Positions 43,011-52,165 of a stretch of 64,000 nt of DNA are shown in pieces (position 1 is the stretch's first letter; each line of letters starts with the position of its first letter). Under the pieces are notes generated by a model that was given only the letters and a program-made list of their open reading frames with translations, had not been told where the DNA came from and ran no database searches. The position numbers were made by a program, and so were the translations under genes. This stretch comes from Zunongwangia profunda SM-A87 (GTDB lineage Bacteria > Bacteroidota > Bacteroidia > Flavobacteriales > Flavobacteriaceae), in the NCBI RefSeq assembly GCF_000023465.1, contig NC_014041.1, forward strand, positions 2,176,001-2,240,000. Direction: 5' to 3'.

Positions 43011-44836
43011 TTATTCTAAAGCAGTCTTTAAAGCTGCTTCACCACCAACAACAGGAATACTTACCGAGGTTTCATCCAAGTCTATTGTAAGTTCTGTTCC
43101 CGGTTCCGGATGCAATGTGTAGTCCTTGTCACTAGAAAAAATCATTAGCCCAATTTGCTGTCCTTTTGGAATGATTTGATCATCTGGAATTAAGTCGAAA
43201 CTCATTTCGTAAAATTTCCCCGGTTTTAAAGACTCACTTTCTGTAATCGATTTATAATTTTGAGGATCTGCCCAGCCTCTGGTAATAATATTGTCTGTGA
43301 TCTTTGAATTTCGACCTTCTGTCCATGGTAAAGAAACCATCCAAACCGAAAGGTTTGCTGCTGGTTTGCTGCTCGCTAGTTTTATTTTTATTGTTGAAAT
43401 TCCTGAAAGATGAATATTTTCTTTTAAAGGAGGCGTCACAAAAAGTAAACGGTGATCTGTATATTCAGCCTGTGCCAGCGTTTCACCACTAAATGAATAA
43501 TTATCAATTAGTGTTTCTTTGCCTTGATTATTTTGTTTTTCGAAGCTAAGTCCGCCGGTTTTAGGAGCCCCTTTGCTTAAGTACAAAGTAACATTTTTAG
43601 CTTCTGGATTAGGATAGTTAGCATAAGGGGTGGGTTCCAGACGATCATCATTTTCCCTAACAATCCATGCTTTGGGATCGCCTTCAACCCCATTGTCGAT
43701 ACCAAATAAAAAATGTGTAAACCAACGATTCATCATACTTAGAGGTGGTGGCCCGCCGTGACCGTTTTGATGGTAATAGATTTGGGTAGGAAGGCCCATT
43801 TCTTCTGCTTTTTTATAGATACGGTAGCTATGTTCTGGCATTACATTCCAATCATTAAATCCGTGAGACATGAGCAAAGCCGCTTTCATGGGTTTCATAT
43901 CATTTAAATAATCACGACCAGCCCAAAAATCGTTATAATCACCGGTAATTCTATCCAGGTTATTTCTCATTTCGATATCACGAACAGTTTTGTTGCTGTA
44001 GGCTCTTTTTGATTCATCACCACTATGAATAAAATCATAAAGTACATCGATGTCTTCACCAAGATAGCCGCCGGGAGACCGTACAAGGCCGTTAGAGCGA
44101 TAATAATGATAATAGGAAGTATTAGGTGCCACAGGAATTATAGCTTCTAATCCTTCAACTCCGGTTGTAGCGGCAGCAAGTGGGATGGTTCCGTTATAAG
44201 AAGTGCCGGTCATTCCAACTTTACCGGTAGACCAGTAAGCTTTTACTTCTTCATTTCCGGTACGCTCGGTATAGCCTTTTGCGCGGCCATTTAACCAATC
44301 GATTACTGCTTTTGGGGCCAGGGATTCGTTATCCCCCCAACAGTAGGCGAACCATCAGAAGGTCCGGTACCTGGAGAAGACGAATGCACCACGATATAGC
44401 CACGTGGTACCCAGGTTTCGATTTGCGAATTCGAGATGATTGGGCGTTCGCCACGTCTTACCACTTCAGGGTGTACCCGTTCTTTTGGAGCTTCCCCAAG
44501 TTCATGGTTTACATCCCAAAAAATACCTTCAGCAAAACCTGCTGTACCGGCATAGTATGGGCTTGATTCATAAATAATAGGAAGTTTTAAGCCTTCAGTT
44601 TCGGTTTGCATTGGACGAGTTACATCTACGTGCATACGGTCTGGTTTTCCATCGCCATCGGTATCAAATTCTGTTTCCACCCAAAGGTCATGTCGAATCC
44701 ATTTAGAACCATCTTCAAATTCTGGTACGATTTGGGCTTCTCCGTCTTTAAAAATCGGTTTTACTTTTTCCTGCGCCAGCGATAAGCTAGTGATCAAGGA
44801 GACTATCCAGAAAAAAGCGATGTGTTTTTTAATCAT
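43011..44836 (-). pseudogene. S15/CocE-family peptidase (Xaa-Pro dipeptidyl-peptidase-like), frameshifted
   Basis: The N-terminal part (from ATG 44836) has a signal peptide and runs IRHDLWVETEFDTDGDGKPDR to SSSPGTGPSDGSPTVGG, then falls into a stop at 44303. The remainder lies one frame over and contains NESLAPKAVIDWLNG, the nucleophile GMTGTSYNG, the acid HGFNDWNV and the His HQNGHGG, then a C-terminal jelly-roll domain. The frames meet at a C6 run (44333-44338); one extra base would restore a protein of about 608 residues with a complete catalytic triad. This could be an inactivated gene, a slippage site or a sequencing error. It has its own terminator. Confidence 0.88.
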
Positions 44837-44997
44837 TTTACTAAGCTAATTATTTGAGGTTTTTGATGAATTAATTTTTATAAATATAACCATTTAGCTC
44901 TTTATGTTATTTTTAATATATAAGCTTAAACCAACAATTCCGATAGGGAATACTGAAAGCTTTAAGATATTCGCTCGACTATTGCAATCTTAATCCT

Positions 44998-45005
44998 TAT
45001 TTTTG
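44998..45005 (+). promoter_or_regulatory. -7 promoter box of cysE-cysM
   Basis: TATTTTTG matches TAnnTTTG and lies 21 bases before the cysE start codon. No correctly spaced TTG was seen. Confidence 0.4.
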
Positions 45006-45026
45006 AAGTAAAATTGTGAGACAAAA

Positions 45027-45821
45027 ATGAATCTGGATACTGTAATTAAAGAGATAAAAAACAATAAAAAATTACCGAATCTTAAGTTTGAAATTAAAGA
45101 AAGAACAGAAGCTTTTACCAAACATTTGTTCTACACTTTATTTGATGAAGATACTGAAGTAGAGGAAAACATTAAGAAATTAGGACAGGAATTTGAAACA
45201 CTTGCAGATCTTGTTTGTTGGAAACCTAATACGCCTTGTAGAAATATTTGGGAAGAGTATATAGAAAAACTCCCGGAAATTCTTCAAAAATTAAATGCAG
45301 ATGCACGTGCCATTGCGGAAAATGATCCTGCTGCAAATTCGGTTGAAGAAGTTTGTCTCTCTTATCCCGGTTTTTTTGCCATCGCCATTTATAGGTTAAG
45401 TCACGAGTTTTACCAGTTTGGGTTACCGCTGGTACCGAGATTAATGACCGAGTGTGCGCATAACTTAACAGGAACGGATATTAATCCCGGGGCCAAAATT
45501 GGCGTGCCCTTTTTTATCGACCATGCAACCGGAGTAGTCATTGGGGAAACTGCGATTATTAAAGACAATGTAAAAATTTATCAGGGAGTAACCCTGGGAG
45601 CTTTATATGTAGATCGAAATCTACGCAAATTAAAACGTCATCCAACCATAGAAGATAATGTGACCATATATGCCAACGCCACTATTCTTGGTGGTGAAAC
45701 GGTAATTGGTGCGAATAGCGTTATAGGTGGGAATGTTTGGTTAACCAAATCTGTTCCTGCAAATTCCATGGTTTCCCATACACCGCAAATTAATATTAAA
45801 AATACAGCTCAACATGAGTAA
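45027..45821 (+). CDS. cysE: Serine O-acetyltransferase
   Basis: This enzyme makes O-acetylserine from serine and acetyl-CoA, the first step of cysteine synthesis. The N-terminal helical domain (1-140) is followed by a left-handed beta-helix of hexapeptide repeats: TGTDINPGAKIGVPFFIDHATGVVIGETAIIKDNVKIYQGVTLGA, with the catalytic His and Asp in the FIDHATG segment. Then VIGANSVIGGNVWLTKSVP closes the helix. The length of 264 residues fits the SATase/EpsC branch common in Bacteroidota. It overlaps cysM by 8 bases, so product and next substrate are made by coupled genes. Confidence 0.95.
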   Translation: MNLDTVIKEIKNNKKLPNLKFEIKERTEAFTKHLFYTLFDEDTEVEENIKKLGQEFETLADLVCWKPNTPCRNIWEEYIEKLPEILQKLNADARAIAENDPAANSVEEVCLSYPGFFAIAIYRLSHEFYQFGLPLVPRLMTECAHNLTGTDINPGAKIGVPFFIDHATGVVIGETAIIKDNVKIYQGVTLGALYVDRNLRKLKRHPTIEDNVTIYANATILGGETVIGANSVIGGNVWLTKSVPANSMVSHTPQINIKNTAQHE

Positions 45822-46701
45822 ATCAATATTTAGATTAATAGGAAATACACCTTTAGTCGAAGCCAGAACGCTGGTTGAAAATCCGAAAGTAAAATTATAT
45901 TTTAAGCTAGAAGGACAAAATCCGGGCGGTAGTGTAAAGGATCGTGCAGCTTATAATATGATCAAAAGTGCACTGGATCGAGGAGAAATTAACGAAAATA
46001 CTAAATTGATTGAAGCAACCAGCGGGAATACAGGAATTGCTTTGGCAATGATTGCTTCGATGTTTAAACTAGATATCGAATTGGTGATGCCAGAAAACGC
46101 CACCAAAGAACGGGTGCAAACCATGCGGGCATATGGAGCAAAAGTAACTTTAACCAGTGCTAAGGATGGTATTGAAGGTAGTAGGGATTATGCCGAAGCT
46201 AAAGTTGAAAACGAAGGCTATTTTATGTTTAACCAGTTTAGTAATGAGGATAACTGGAAAGCGCATTACAAAACTACAGGTCCAGAAATTTGGAAAGATA
46301 CCAATCATAAAGTGACTCATTTTGTTTCGAGCATGGGAACTACAGGCACTATTATGGGAACTTCAACATATTTAAAAGAGCAAAATAAAAATATTCAGAT
46401 TGTTGGGGTGCAACCTACGGATAATTCCAGTATTCCAGGAATCAGAAAATGGCCCAAAGCCTATCTTCCCAAAATATTTGATGAATCTAAAGTAGATCAG
46501 GTGATCGAGGTTAGTGAAACCGAAGCCCGGGAAATGACTAAACGCCTGGCAAAAGAAGAAGGGATTTTTGCCGGAATGAGTAGTGGGGGGGCCACAGCCG
46601 CCGCAATAAAATTATGTAATTCTTTAGAAGAAGGAGTGATTGTAAGCATTATTTGCGATCGCGGCGACCGTTATCTTTCTTCAGATTTGTTTGAAGATTA
46701 A
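45814..46701 (+). CDS. cysM: Cysteine synthase (O-acetylserine sulfhydrylase, CysM type)
   Basis: This PLP enzyme converts O-acetylserine and sulfide to cysteine. The PLP lysine is in GGSVKDRAAYNMI near residue 36, the phosphate loop is EATSGNTGIALAM near 65, and the pocket stretch MGTTGTIMGTSTY near 165 follows. FAGMSSGGATAAA near 255 contains an in-frame G7 run but no shift. At 295 residues it is closer to CysM than CysK. Starting inside cysE, it clearly shares one transcript with it. Confidence 0.95.
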   Translation: MSKSIFRLIGNTPLVEARTLVENPKVKLYFKLEGQNPGGSVKDRAAYNMIKSALDRGEINENTKLIEATSGNTGIALAMIASMFKLDIELVMPENATKERVQTMRAYGAKVTLTSAKDGIEGSRDYAEAKVENEGYFMFNQFSNEDNWKAHYKTTGPEIWKDTNHKVTHFVSSMGTTGTIMGTSTYLKEQNKNIQIVGVQPTDNSSIPGIRKWPKAYLPKIFDESKVDQVIEVSETEAREMTKRLAKEEGIFAGMSSGGATAAAIKLCNSLEEGVIVSIICDRGDRYLSSDLFED

Positions 46702-46762
46702 AGAATTATGCACCAAATCTCGATTTCTGGGCATATAATTTCTATAAACCTGAAAAATGCGC

Positions 46763-46770
46763 TATTTTTG
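46763..46770 (+). promoter_or_regulatory. -7 promoter box of the helicase gene
   Basis: TATTTTTG fits the TAnnTTTG consensus, 27 bases before the ATG at 46797. The -33 element is not clear. Confidence 0.45.
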
Positions 46771-46796
46771 CAAAATTGCAGATTAAAACAGGGTAT

Positions 46797-48311
46797 ATGG
46801 AAGTTTCAGATTTAGGAATTAGCGAGAAGAAGGTAGATAAGCAACTTTATGGCTACCAGCAGAATGATATAGATAAGATTTTTAGTGTTATAGATGAACA
46901 TCCAGAGCACTATAATCTTTTATATCAGTTACCTACTGGTGGAGGGAAAACGGTAATCTTTTCTGAAATCGTAAGGGAATATATTCAGCGTACCGAAAAG
47001 AAAGTGCTTATCCTAACACACCGGATCGAGCTTTGTAAGCAAACCAATAAAATGCTTACCGATTTTGGGGTTAAGAATAAAATTATAAATAGTAAAGTAA
47101 AAGAACTACCAGATCAACATGACTACATGTGTTTTGTAGCAATGGTAGAGACTTTAAATAACCGTCTTCATGATGATAAACTAGATCTTGAAGATATTGG
47201 GATGGTAATTATCGATGAGGCACATTACAACAGTTTTAGAAAACTATTTAAGTTTTTTGAAAAGTGTTTTATCCTTGGTGTAACGGCAACTCCGCTTAGT
47301 TCCAATATTAAATTACCAATGAAGGATAATTACCGCGAATTGATCGTTGGTGATTCTATTTCTTCGTTAATAGAGAAAGGCTTTTTAGCGCGTGCAAATA
47401 TTTACAGCTATAATGTAGGACTATCAGCTTTAAAAGTGGGTATGAACGGAGATTATACCGTAAAATCTTCGGAAGAGTTGTACACGAATATGTCTATGCA
47501 GGAGAAGCTTTTAAATGCTTATTTAGAGCGCTCTAAAGGAAAGAAAACTCTTATCTTTAATAATGGTATTAATACTTCAGTAGAAGTTTATTATACCTTT
47601 AAACAGGCAGGGTATAATATTCGACATCTTGATAATACCACCAGCAAACAAGACCGTAAAGAGATTTTAAAGTGGTTTAAACATACGCCAGATGCTATTG
47701 TAACTTCGGTAAGTATCTTAACGACCGGTTTTGATGAGCCAACGGTAGATACCATTATTCTTAATCGCGCGACAAAATCCCTAACGCTGTATTTCCAGAT
47801 GATTGGTCGTGGATCACGTGTTTTACCAGCTAAAAAGGAGTTTAACGTGATCGATCTTGGTAATAATATGGCACGTTTTGGACACTGGAGCGCACCGGTA
47901 GACTGGAAACAGATTTTCCGTTCGCCAGATTTCTATTTTGAAAATCTATTGAGTGATGAGGAAATTGAGCGTGAGTTTAAGTATGAAATGCCACCGGAAC
48001 TACGCCAGCAATTCGCAAATTCTGATAGTGTAGATTTTGATGTTGAAGCGGCCTATGACGATGTTATAAAACGCGGACTTAAATCGAAGGCGGTATTGGA
48101 ATGGTCTATGGAACAACATGTGAAAATGTGTGTGGAGAATAGTGAGGATGTGTTCGACGCCCGGATTTTAGCAAAAGAATTAAAGGATGATATTTCTTCC
48201 AGAATTAAGCAATATTCGTATTGTATTTCTAAAAGTACTAAGAATTACCGCGACTGGTTAGAAGAAGATTATTCCAGAAAATTAAGAATGGCGATTAATA
48301 AAGAATTTTAG
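46797..48311 (+). CDS. DEAD/DEAH-box helicase (SF2)
   Basis: The ATG at 46797 gives 504 residues starting MEVSDLGISEKKVDKQLYGYQ. Motif I is LPTGGGKTVIF near residue 44, motif II IIDEAHYNSF near 140 (DEAH), motif III GVTATPLS near 165, and motif VI QMIGRGSRVLP near 348. This is an SF2 helicase of the Ski2/type III restriction-helicase-like kind, standing alone with its own promoter and terminator. The function of this orphan is uncertain (DNA repair or RNA). There is no linked nuclease or methylase, so a defence role is not supported. Confidence 0.9.
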   Translation: MEVSDLGISEKKVDKQLYGYQQNDIDKIFSVIDEHPEHYNLLYQLPTGGGKTVIFSEIVREYIQRTEKKVLILTHRIELCKQTNKMLTDFGVKNKIINSKVKELPDQHDYMCFVAMVETLNNRLHDDKLDLEDIGMVIIDEAHYNSFRKLFKFFEKCFILGVTATPLSSNIKLPMKDNYRELIVGDSISSLIEKGFLARANIYSYNVGLSALKVGMNGDYTVKSSEELYTNMSMQEKLLNAYLERSKGKKTLIFNNGINTSVEVYYTFKQAGYNIRHLDNTTSKQDRKEILKWFKHTPDAIVTSVSILTTGFDEPTVDTIILNRATKSLTLYFQMIGRGSRVLPAKKEFNVIDLGNNMARFGHWSAPVDWKQIFRSPDFYFENLLSDEEIEREFKYEMPPELRQQFANSDSVDFDVEAAYDDVIKRGLKSKAVLEWSMEQHVKMCVENSEDVFDARILAKELKDDISSRIKQYSYCISKSTKNYRDWLEEDYSRKLRMAINKEF

Positions 48312-48333
48312 TCAGTTTTATATAAAATCAATA

Positions 48334-48362
48334 AAATCCCTCGCAAAACGAGGGATTTTTAT
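48334..48362. terminator. Bidirectional terminator after the helicase gene
   Basis: AAATCCCTCG and CGAGGGATTT form a perfect 10-bp stem with a five-base loop and T runs on both strands, suiting the convergent helicase and carboxypeptidase-regulatory genes. Confidence 0.92.
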
Positions 48363-48391
48363 TTTTTAATGCTCTTGATTAAAGCTGTTAA

Positions 48392-49120
48392 CTATTGCTT
48401 AGAAAGTACTTCTTCCCGGTATTCTCTGGCAGATTCCTTTAATCTTTCAATAAAGTCTAAAGTTTGATTTTCTTCCAAAAGTGCTGAAGTATAATTTTTC
48501 GTCTGCAAATAATTAAAAAACATGTTATGGTATTTTTTTGGAATCAAAAGTTCATTCGTTAAGAATTCTGTATTGAAAAGCTCGTCGTTTTTAAAAATGG
48601 CTTCAAAATCTTCAAATCTTAATGGGTAGGTTGCTTTAGTAGTTATTTGCGCTTTCTTTTTCTTTGGGAATAAAAGTCCGGCGAGATAACGCGGTACTTC
48701 AAGTAAGTTGCCATTGCTTGGTCTGTATGAAATCGGGTTTTTAGTAATATCATTTTGTATCCCTTTAAGTAATTGATCATCCAATTGCGCTACCGGGGTC
48801 TTAAAAATTTTACCGCCAGTAAGTTTTACTTCTTCCAGACTATTTGTTTTTAATTCGACCACTACGGTTTCTTCAAAATGCTTTTGTTCTACTATAAAAC
48901 TGTAAGCTTCGTAAGCGATAGAGGAAAAACGAATGCTGTCGCCTATAACAGCAGAAATTGAAAACTTACCATCCTGGTTTGTTTCCACAAAAAAACCTTT
49001 CGATTTATTTTCTACTTTAAAATTAGGAACGATTCCCTCGCTATTATAAACATATCCGCTTATTTTTTGCGCATTAATCGTACTACTGCAAATAATCAAT
49101 AACCAGAAAACATACTTCAT
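48392..49120 (-). CDS. Carboxypeptidase-like regulatory domain protein, secreted
   Basis: A 242-residue exported protein with a signal peptide (to about residue 17, ending INAQK). The first 85 mature residues are a CarboxypepD_reg-like domain (KISGYVYNSEGIVPNFKVENKSKGFFVETNQDGKFSI, then SIAYEAYSFIV). The rest is charged and helical (FEAIFKNDELFNTEFLTNELLIPKKYHNMF). The pattern is common in Flavobacteria, with no assigned function. Confidence 0.82.
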   Translation of the reverse strand: MKYVFWLLIICSSTINAQKISGYVYNSEGIVPNFKVENKSKGFFVETNQDGKFSISAVIGDSIRFSSIAYEAYSFIVEQKHFEETVVVELKTNSLEEVKLTGGKIFKTPVAQLDDQLLKGIQNDITKNPISYRPSNGNLLEVPRYLAGLLFPKKKKAQITTKATYPLRFEDFEAIFKNDELFNTEFLTNELLIPKKYHNMFFNYLQTKNYTSALLEENQTLDFIERLKESAREYREEVLSKQ

Positions 49121-49360
49121 TTTAATCTTTTTATAGTTTTTTCTTCAAAATTCTACATCTGGATTAGATATTTTCAAAATCTCTGGAGCTATAAATCTTA
49201 AGAAGCTTTGTATACTTTGGTATAATAATCATGGAAGGGATGATGGATGAATTTCTATAACGTTGGGTTTGTAAAATTATTGGGTTAAACCTAAAATTTG
49301 AGTAATTAAAATGATTCAATGACGAATATTTTCGAGAACTAACTAATTATTAAATTTTAT

Positions 49361-49376
49361 TACTACATTTGTAGTA
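49361..49376. promoter_or_regulatory. Operator 1, perfect BlaI/MecI-type dyad overlapping the -7 box
   Basis: TACTACATTTGTAGTA is a perfect inverted repeat with two 7-base arms (TACTACA/TGTAGTA) around TT, the TACA...TGTA type bound by BlaI/MecI. It contains TACATTTG (49364-49371), a match to the TAnnTTTG -7 box, so repressor binding would block the promoter. Confidence 0.8.
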
Positions 49377-49380
49377 TATA

Positions 49381-49396
49381 AACTACTAATGTAGCA
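49381..49396. promoter_or_regulatory. Operator 2, imperfect dyad abutting the blaI start codon
   Basis: AACTACTAATGTAGCA matches operator 1 at 11 of 16 positions and keeps CTAC/GTAG arms. The centres are 20 bases apart, about two helical turns, and it ends at the base before the ATG. Confidence 0.65.
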
Positions 49397-49774
49397 ATGA
49401 AACAATTCTCTAAATCTGAATTACAGATCATGAAATACCTTTGGGCTATTGAGAAGGGATTTCTTAAAGATATTGTAGATCAATTTCCAGATCCGGCACC
49501 AGCTTACACTACGATTTCAACATTGATCTCGAGGATGGTTAAGAAAGGATACATAGGTTTTGAAAAATATGGGCGTGATAAACAATATTATCCCAAAATC
49601 ACCAAAACCGAATACTTTAAAAATCATTTTAAAGAGATTGTTTCTGGATTTTTCAATAATTCGAGTTCTCAATTCGCTTCGTTTTTTACAAAGAATTCAG
49701 ATTTAAGCTTAGAAGAACTTAGAGAGTTAGAAAGTATTCTTCAGGAAAAAATAAAAGATAAAAAGCAGCAGTAA
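49397..49774 (+). CDS. BlaI/MecI/CopY-family repressor
   Basis: A 125-residue winged-helix repressor. SKSELQIMKYLWAIEKGFLKDIV starts the HTH region, YTTISTLISRMVKKGYIGFEKYG is the recognition helix and wing, and the C-terminal helices (about 80-122) form the dimer interface that the antirepressor protease normally cleaves. The stop TAA is immediately followed by the ATG of the M56 protease, so both are coupled. Two dyads upstream indicate autoregulation. Confidence 0.93.
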   Translation: MKQFSKSELQIMKYLWAIEKGFLKDIVDQFPDPAPAYTTISTLISRMVKKGYIGFEKYGRDKQYYPKITKTEYFKNHFKEIVSGFFNNSSSQFASFFTKNSDLSLEELRELESILQEKIKDKKQQ

Positions 49775-51196
49775 ATGATCACATATTCAATAATAAGTAT
49801 TCTTAGTTTAAGCTTGTGCTACTTCATTTATCTAGCTTTTGTTAAAACTAAAAATCATCAATTTAGCAGATTCTTTTTACTGCTTATTTTGGTGGGAGGC
49901 TTAAGCGCTCCTTTACTGCCTATCTCAAACTTATTTGAAAGTAATCTACCACCCATAAATTTTGATTTTAATGCTGAAGAAATATTCTCAGAACATTCAG
50001 GAGAATGGAAAAGTGCAGCATCAAATGATTTAGGTAGCGAAAAAACTTTAATTCCTTCCGAAGAAAATAAACCGAATTCATTAAACATCTTATCGATCAT
50101 TTTCGGTCTAATTACCACTATTTTCATCTTACGCTTTACCTGGAATTTATCGCTTATTTATAGAAAAGTAAAAGTTTCAGATTTCGAAAAACAAGGGAAA
50201 TACAGCGTTCTCATTTCCAGGGTTAATGACGAATCTTTTAGCTTTTTCAACTATATTTTTATTGAGGATGAAAAAAATGAAATAACCCTAGAATACATTT
50301 TAACCCACGAGAAGGCCCATGCAGATCAGCTTCATTCCGTAGATCTGATAATTGTTAAAATTTTGCTATGTTTCTTCTGGTTTAATCCTGCATTATGGTT
50401 TTTAAAGAAAGAAATTATTCAAAATCATGAGTTTTTAGCAGACAAAGCAGTTTTAAAACAAGGCTTTGAAAGAAGCGATTATGCATCAACGATATTTAAT
50501 TTTTGCCGGTCGAAACGAACTAGTCTGGCCAGTTCATTTAGTTTTATCAATACCAAAAAACGAATTACCATGATTTACAAACATCACCCATCAAAAACGA
50601 AATTATTATTAAATCTATTTTCAGCATTAATTTTATTTGCTGCAGTATTAGTTTTCAGCTCTTTTGCCGCAGAAAAGAGTAATCCTAAATTTGTGGTGCT
50701 TTTAGACGCCGGGCATGGCGGGATAGACCCGGGAAATCTTCGGCACGGAATTCTAGAAAAAGATATCAATTTAAAATTAGCTTTGGCCTTAGAAAAATTA
50801 AGTGATCGCAAGGTAGAAATTCGACTACTTAGAGATAAAGATGAATTTATAGATCTAAACCAGCGCTTAGAAATTGCGAAGACCAGTGATGCAGACCTTT
50901 TGCTAAGTTTGCACCTGAGTGCCGGAGATAAACATGGAGTTCAGGGATTTTACAATCCAGAGAGCAGTAGTGCGGCAGAATCTAAAGAAATTGCTGCAGA
51001 TTTGGTTGCCATTTTTCAGAATAAGGCTTCAAAAATTAATGAAGCAAAATTTATAATCTTACAAGGCACAAAACCTTCCGTATTGCTAGAAGTGGGAGAT
51101 CTTGCGAATAATGAAAATTTAAATTCTAAAGTAGGTCAGGAAGAAATCGCAAGAAATCTTTTTAAAAGCCTGAAAACCATTGCTGAAAATCGATAA
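49775..51196 (+). CDS. M56 antirepressor protease fused to N-acetylmuramoyl-L-alanine amidase
   Basis: A 473-residue membrane protein. Helices at about 5-22, 32-52, 105-128 and 192-210 flank the zinc-protease motif HEKAH at 178-182 (HExxH) of BlaR1/MecR1-type peptidases. After a further helix (278-297), residues 305-470 form an Amidase_3 domain (FVVLLDAGHGGIDPG). All four usual active-site residues are present: H314, E328, H380 in LLSLHLSAG, and E439 in SVLLEVGDLAN. The sensor domain of BlaR1 (a penicillin-binding fold) is replaced by this domain. It may sense peptidoglycan fragments or cell-wall damage and release the repressor, but that role is inferred. Confidence 0.9.
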   Translation: MITYSIISILSLSLCYFIYLAFVKTKNHQFSRFFLLLILVGGLSAPLLPISNLFESNLPPINFDFNAEEIFSEHSGEWKSAASNDLGSEKTLIPSEENKPNSLNILSIIFGLITTIFILRFTWNLSLIYRKVKVSDFEKQGKYSVLISRVNDESFSFFNYIFIEDEKNEITLEYILTHEKAHADQLHSVDLIIVKILLCFFWFNPALWFLKKEIIQNHEFLADKAVLKQGFERSDYASTIFNFCRSKRTSLASSFSFINTKKRITMIYKHHPSKTKLLLNLFSALILFAAVLVFSSFAAEKSNPKFVVLLDAGHGGIDPGNLRHGILEKDINLKLALALEKLSDRKVEIRLLRDKDEFIDLNQRLEIAKTSDADLLLSLHLSAGDKHGVQGFYNPESSSAAESKEIAADLVAIFQNKASKINEAKFIILQGTKPSVLLEVGDLANNENLNSKVGQEEIARNLFKSLKTIAENR

Positions 51197-51227
51197 CATT
51201 AGGTATGAATTTATATTCATCAAATGT

Positions 51228-51261
51228 AAAAAAGGCGAAACCATATGGTTTCGCCTTTTTT
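51228..51261. terminator. Bidirectional terminator after the M56/amidase gene
   Basis: AAAAAAGGCGAAACCATA (51228-51245) and TGGTTTCGCCTTTTTT form a long perfect stem with A and T tracts on both sides, suitable for both convergent genes. Confidence 0.92.
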
Positions 51262-51319
51262 AAACAAAATAAACTTTTTATTTATGGACTTCAATAAAAG
51301 CCTTTTGCAATTTGTCAGA

Positions 51320-52165
51320 TTATATTTCTCCTTCAGAATCTAACATTGCAAAGAATTTATCAAGATTAGGTATAACAACAATTCTTGTTCTTCTATTCTT
51401 GGCCATATTGTCTTTAGAAGTGTTTTCAACTAATGGGGAATAGCTACTTCTACCGGCAGCGATAAGTTTAGCTCCGTCTACATCATACTTATCCTGTAAT
51501 TGTCTAACAACGGCCGTTGCTCTTCGTACACTAAGGTCCCAGTTATCTTCTAACCATGAATCTTCAACCATTGTACGATTATCGGTATGACCTTCTACCA
51601 TAACCTCCATAGAGGGTTCGCTATTAATTACTTCAGCAAGCTTTTTAAGTAGTGGTTGTGCATCATTCGATAACCTGTAGCTACCGCTTCTAAATAATAA
51701 TTTATCTGATACATTAATCATCACTACTGTTTTATCTACGGTGATATCTACATCGTCACCGTCCTTACCTTCCGTAATCTCATTTTTAAGATTATAAGAA
51801 ATGGCCGCGTTAATAGAATCCTCTAATGTTTCTACCCCTTCAAGCTCAGATGCATCCATTTTAGCAATGGTTTTTCTCATGCGATCTTTCGTCTTATTAG
51901 ACATAGCAGTTACATCATTCATTTCTAATTTTTCATCGTTAGATGATCTAAGCGAGTTAATTTTCGCATTGTAATCTGCAACTCGTGCTTCGATGGCAGC
52001 ATATTTTTCTTCAATTTCTTCTTTTTCTACTCTGGTTTTTTGAAGGGTACTTTTGGTATTGTCAAGCTCACCCTCTAATGCTACATATTTCTTTTTAGAA
52101 ACACATGAGGCCAATAGGGCCGTTGAAAAAACTGTTACAGCTAAACTTCTTCTCATTTTTATCAT
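51320..52165 (-). CDS. OmpA family lipoprotein
   Basis: A 281-residue protein with a lipoprotein signal (Cys21 in LLASCVSKKKY). A coiled-coil segment (about 28-75) leads to a C-terminal OmpA domain (about 145-270) that binds peptidoglycan. VEGHTDNRTMVEDSWLEDNWDLSVRRATAVV and RIVVIPNLDK are typical. It likely ties the outer membrane to the wall or belongs to a motility/envelope complex. It stands alone, divergent from tamB. Confidence 0.92.
   Translation of the reverse strand: MIKMRRSLAVTVFSTALLASCVSKKKYVALEGELDNTKSTLQKTRVEKEEIEEKYAAIEARVADYNAKINSLRSSNDEKLEMNDVTAMSNKTKDRMRKTIAKMDASELEGVETLEDSINAAISYNLKNEITEGKDGDDVDITVDKTVVMINVSDKLLFRSGSYRLSNDAQPLLKKLAEVINSEPSMEVMVEGHTDNRTMVEDSWLEDNWDLSVRRATAVVRQLQDKYDVDGAKLIAAGRSSYSPLVENTSKDNMAKNRRTRIVVIPNLDKFFAMLDSEGEI

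Noticed and set aside
46588..46596. G7 run inside cysM as a possible frameshift site
   Set aside because: The frame continues through SSGGATAAA to the normal CysM C-terminus, so the gene is intact.
46776..46796. TTG start of the helicase upstream of 46797
   Set aside because: The ATG at 46797 follows the -7 box at a normal distance; the TTG would start only 6 bases after the -7 box.
46797..48311. Helicase as part of a defence system
   Set aside because: No nuclease, methylase or other defence gene is next to it; the flanks are cysteine synthesis and a secreted protein, with terminators on the 3' side.
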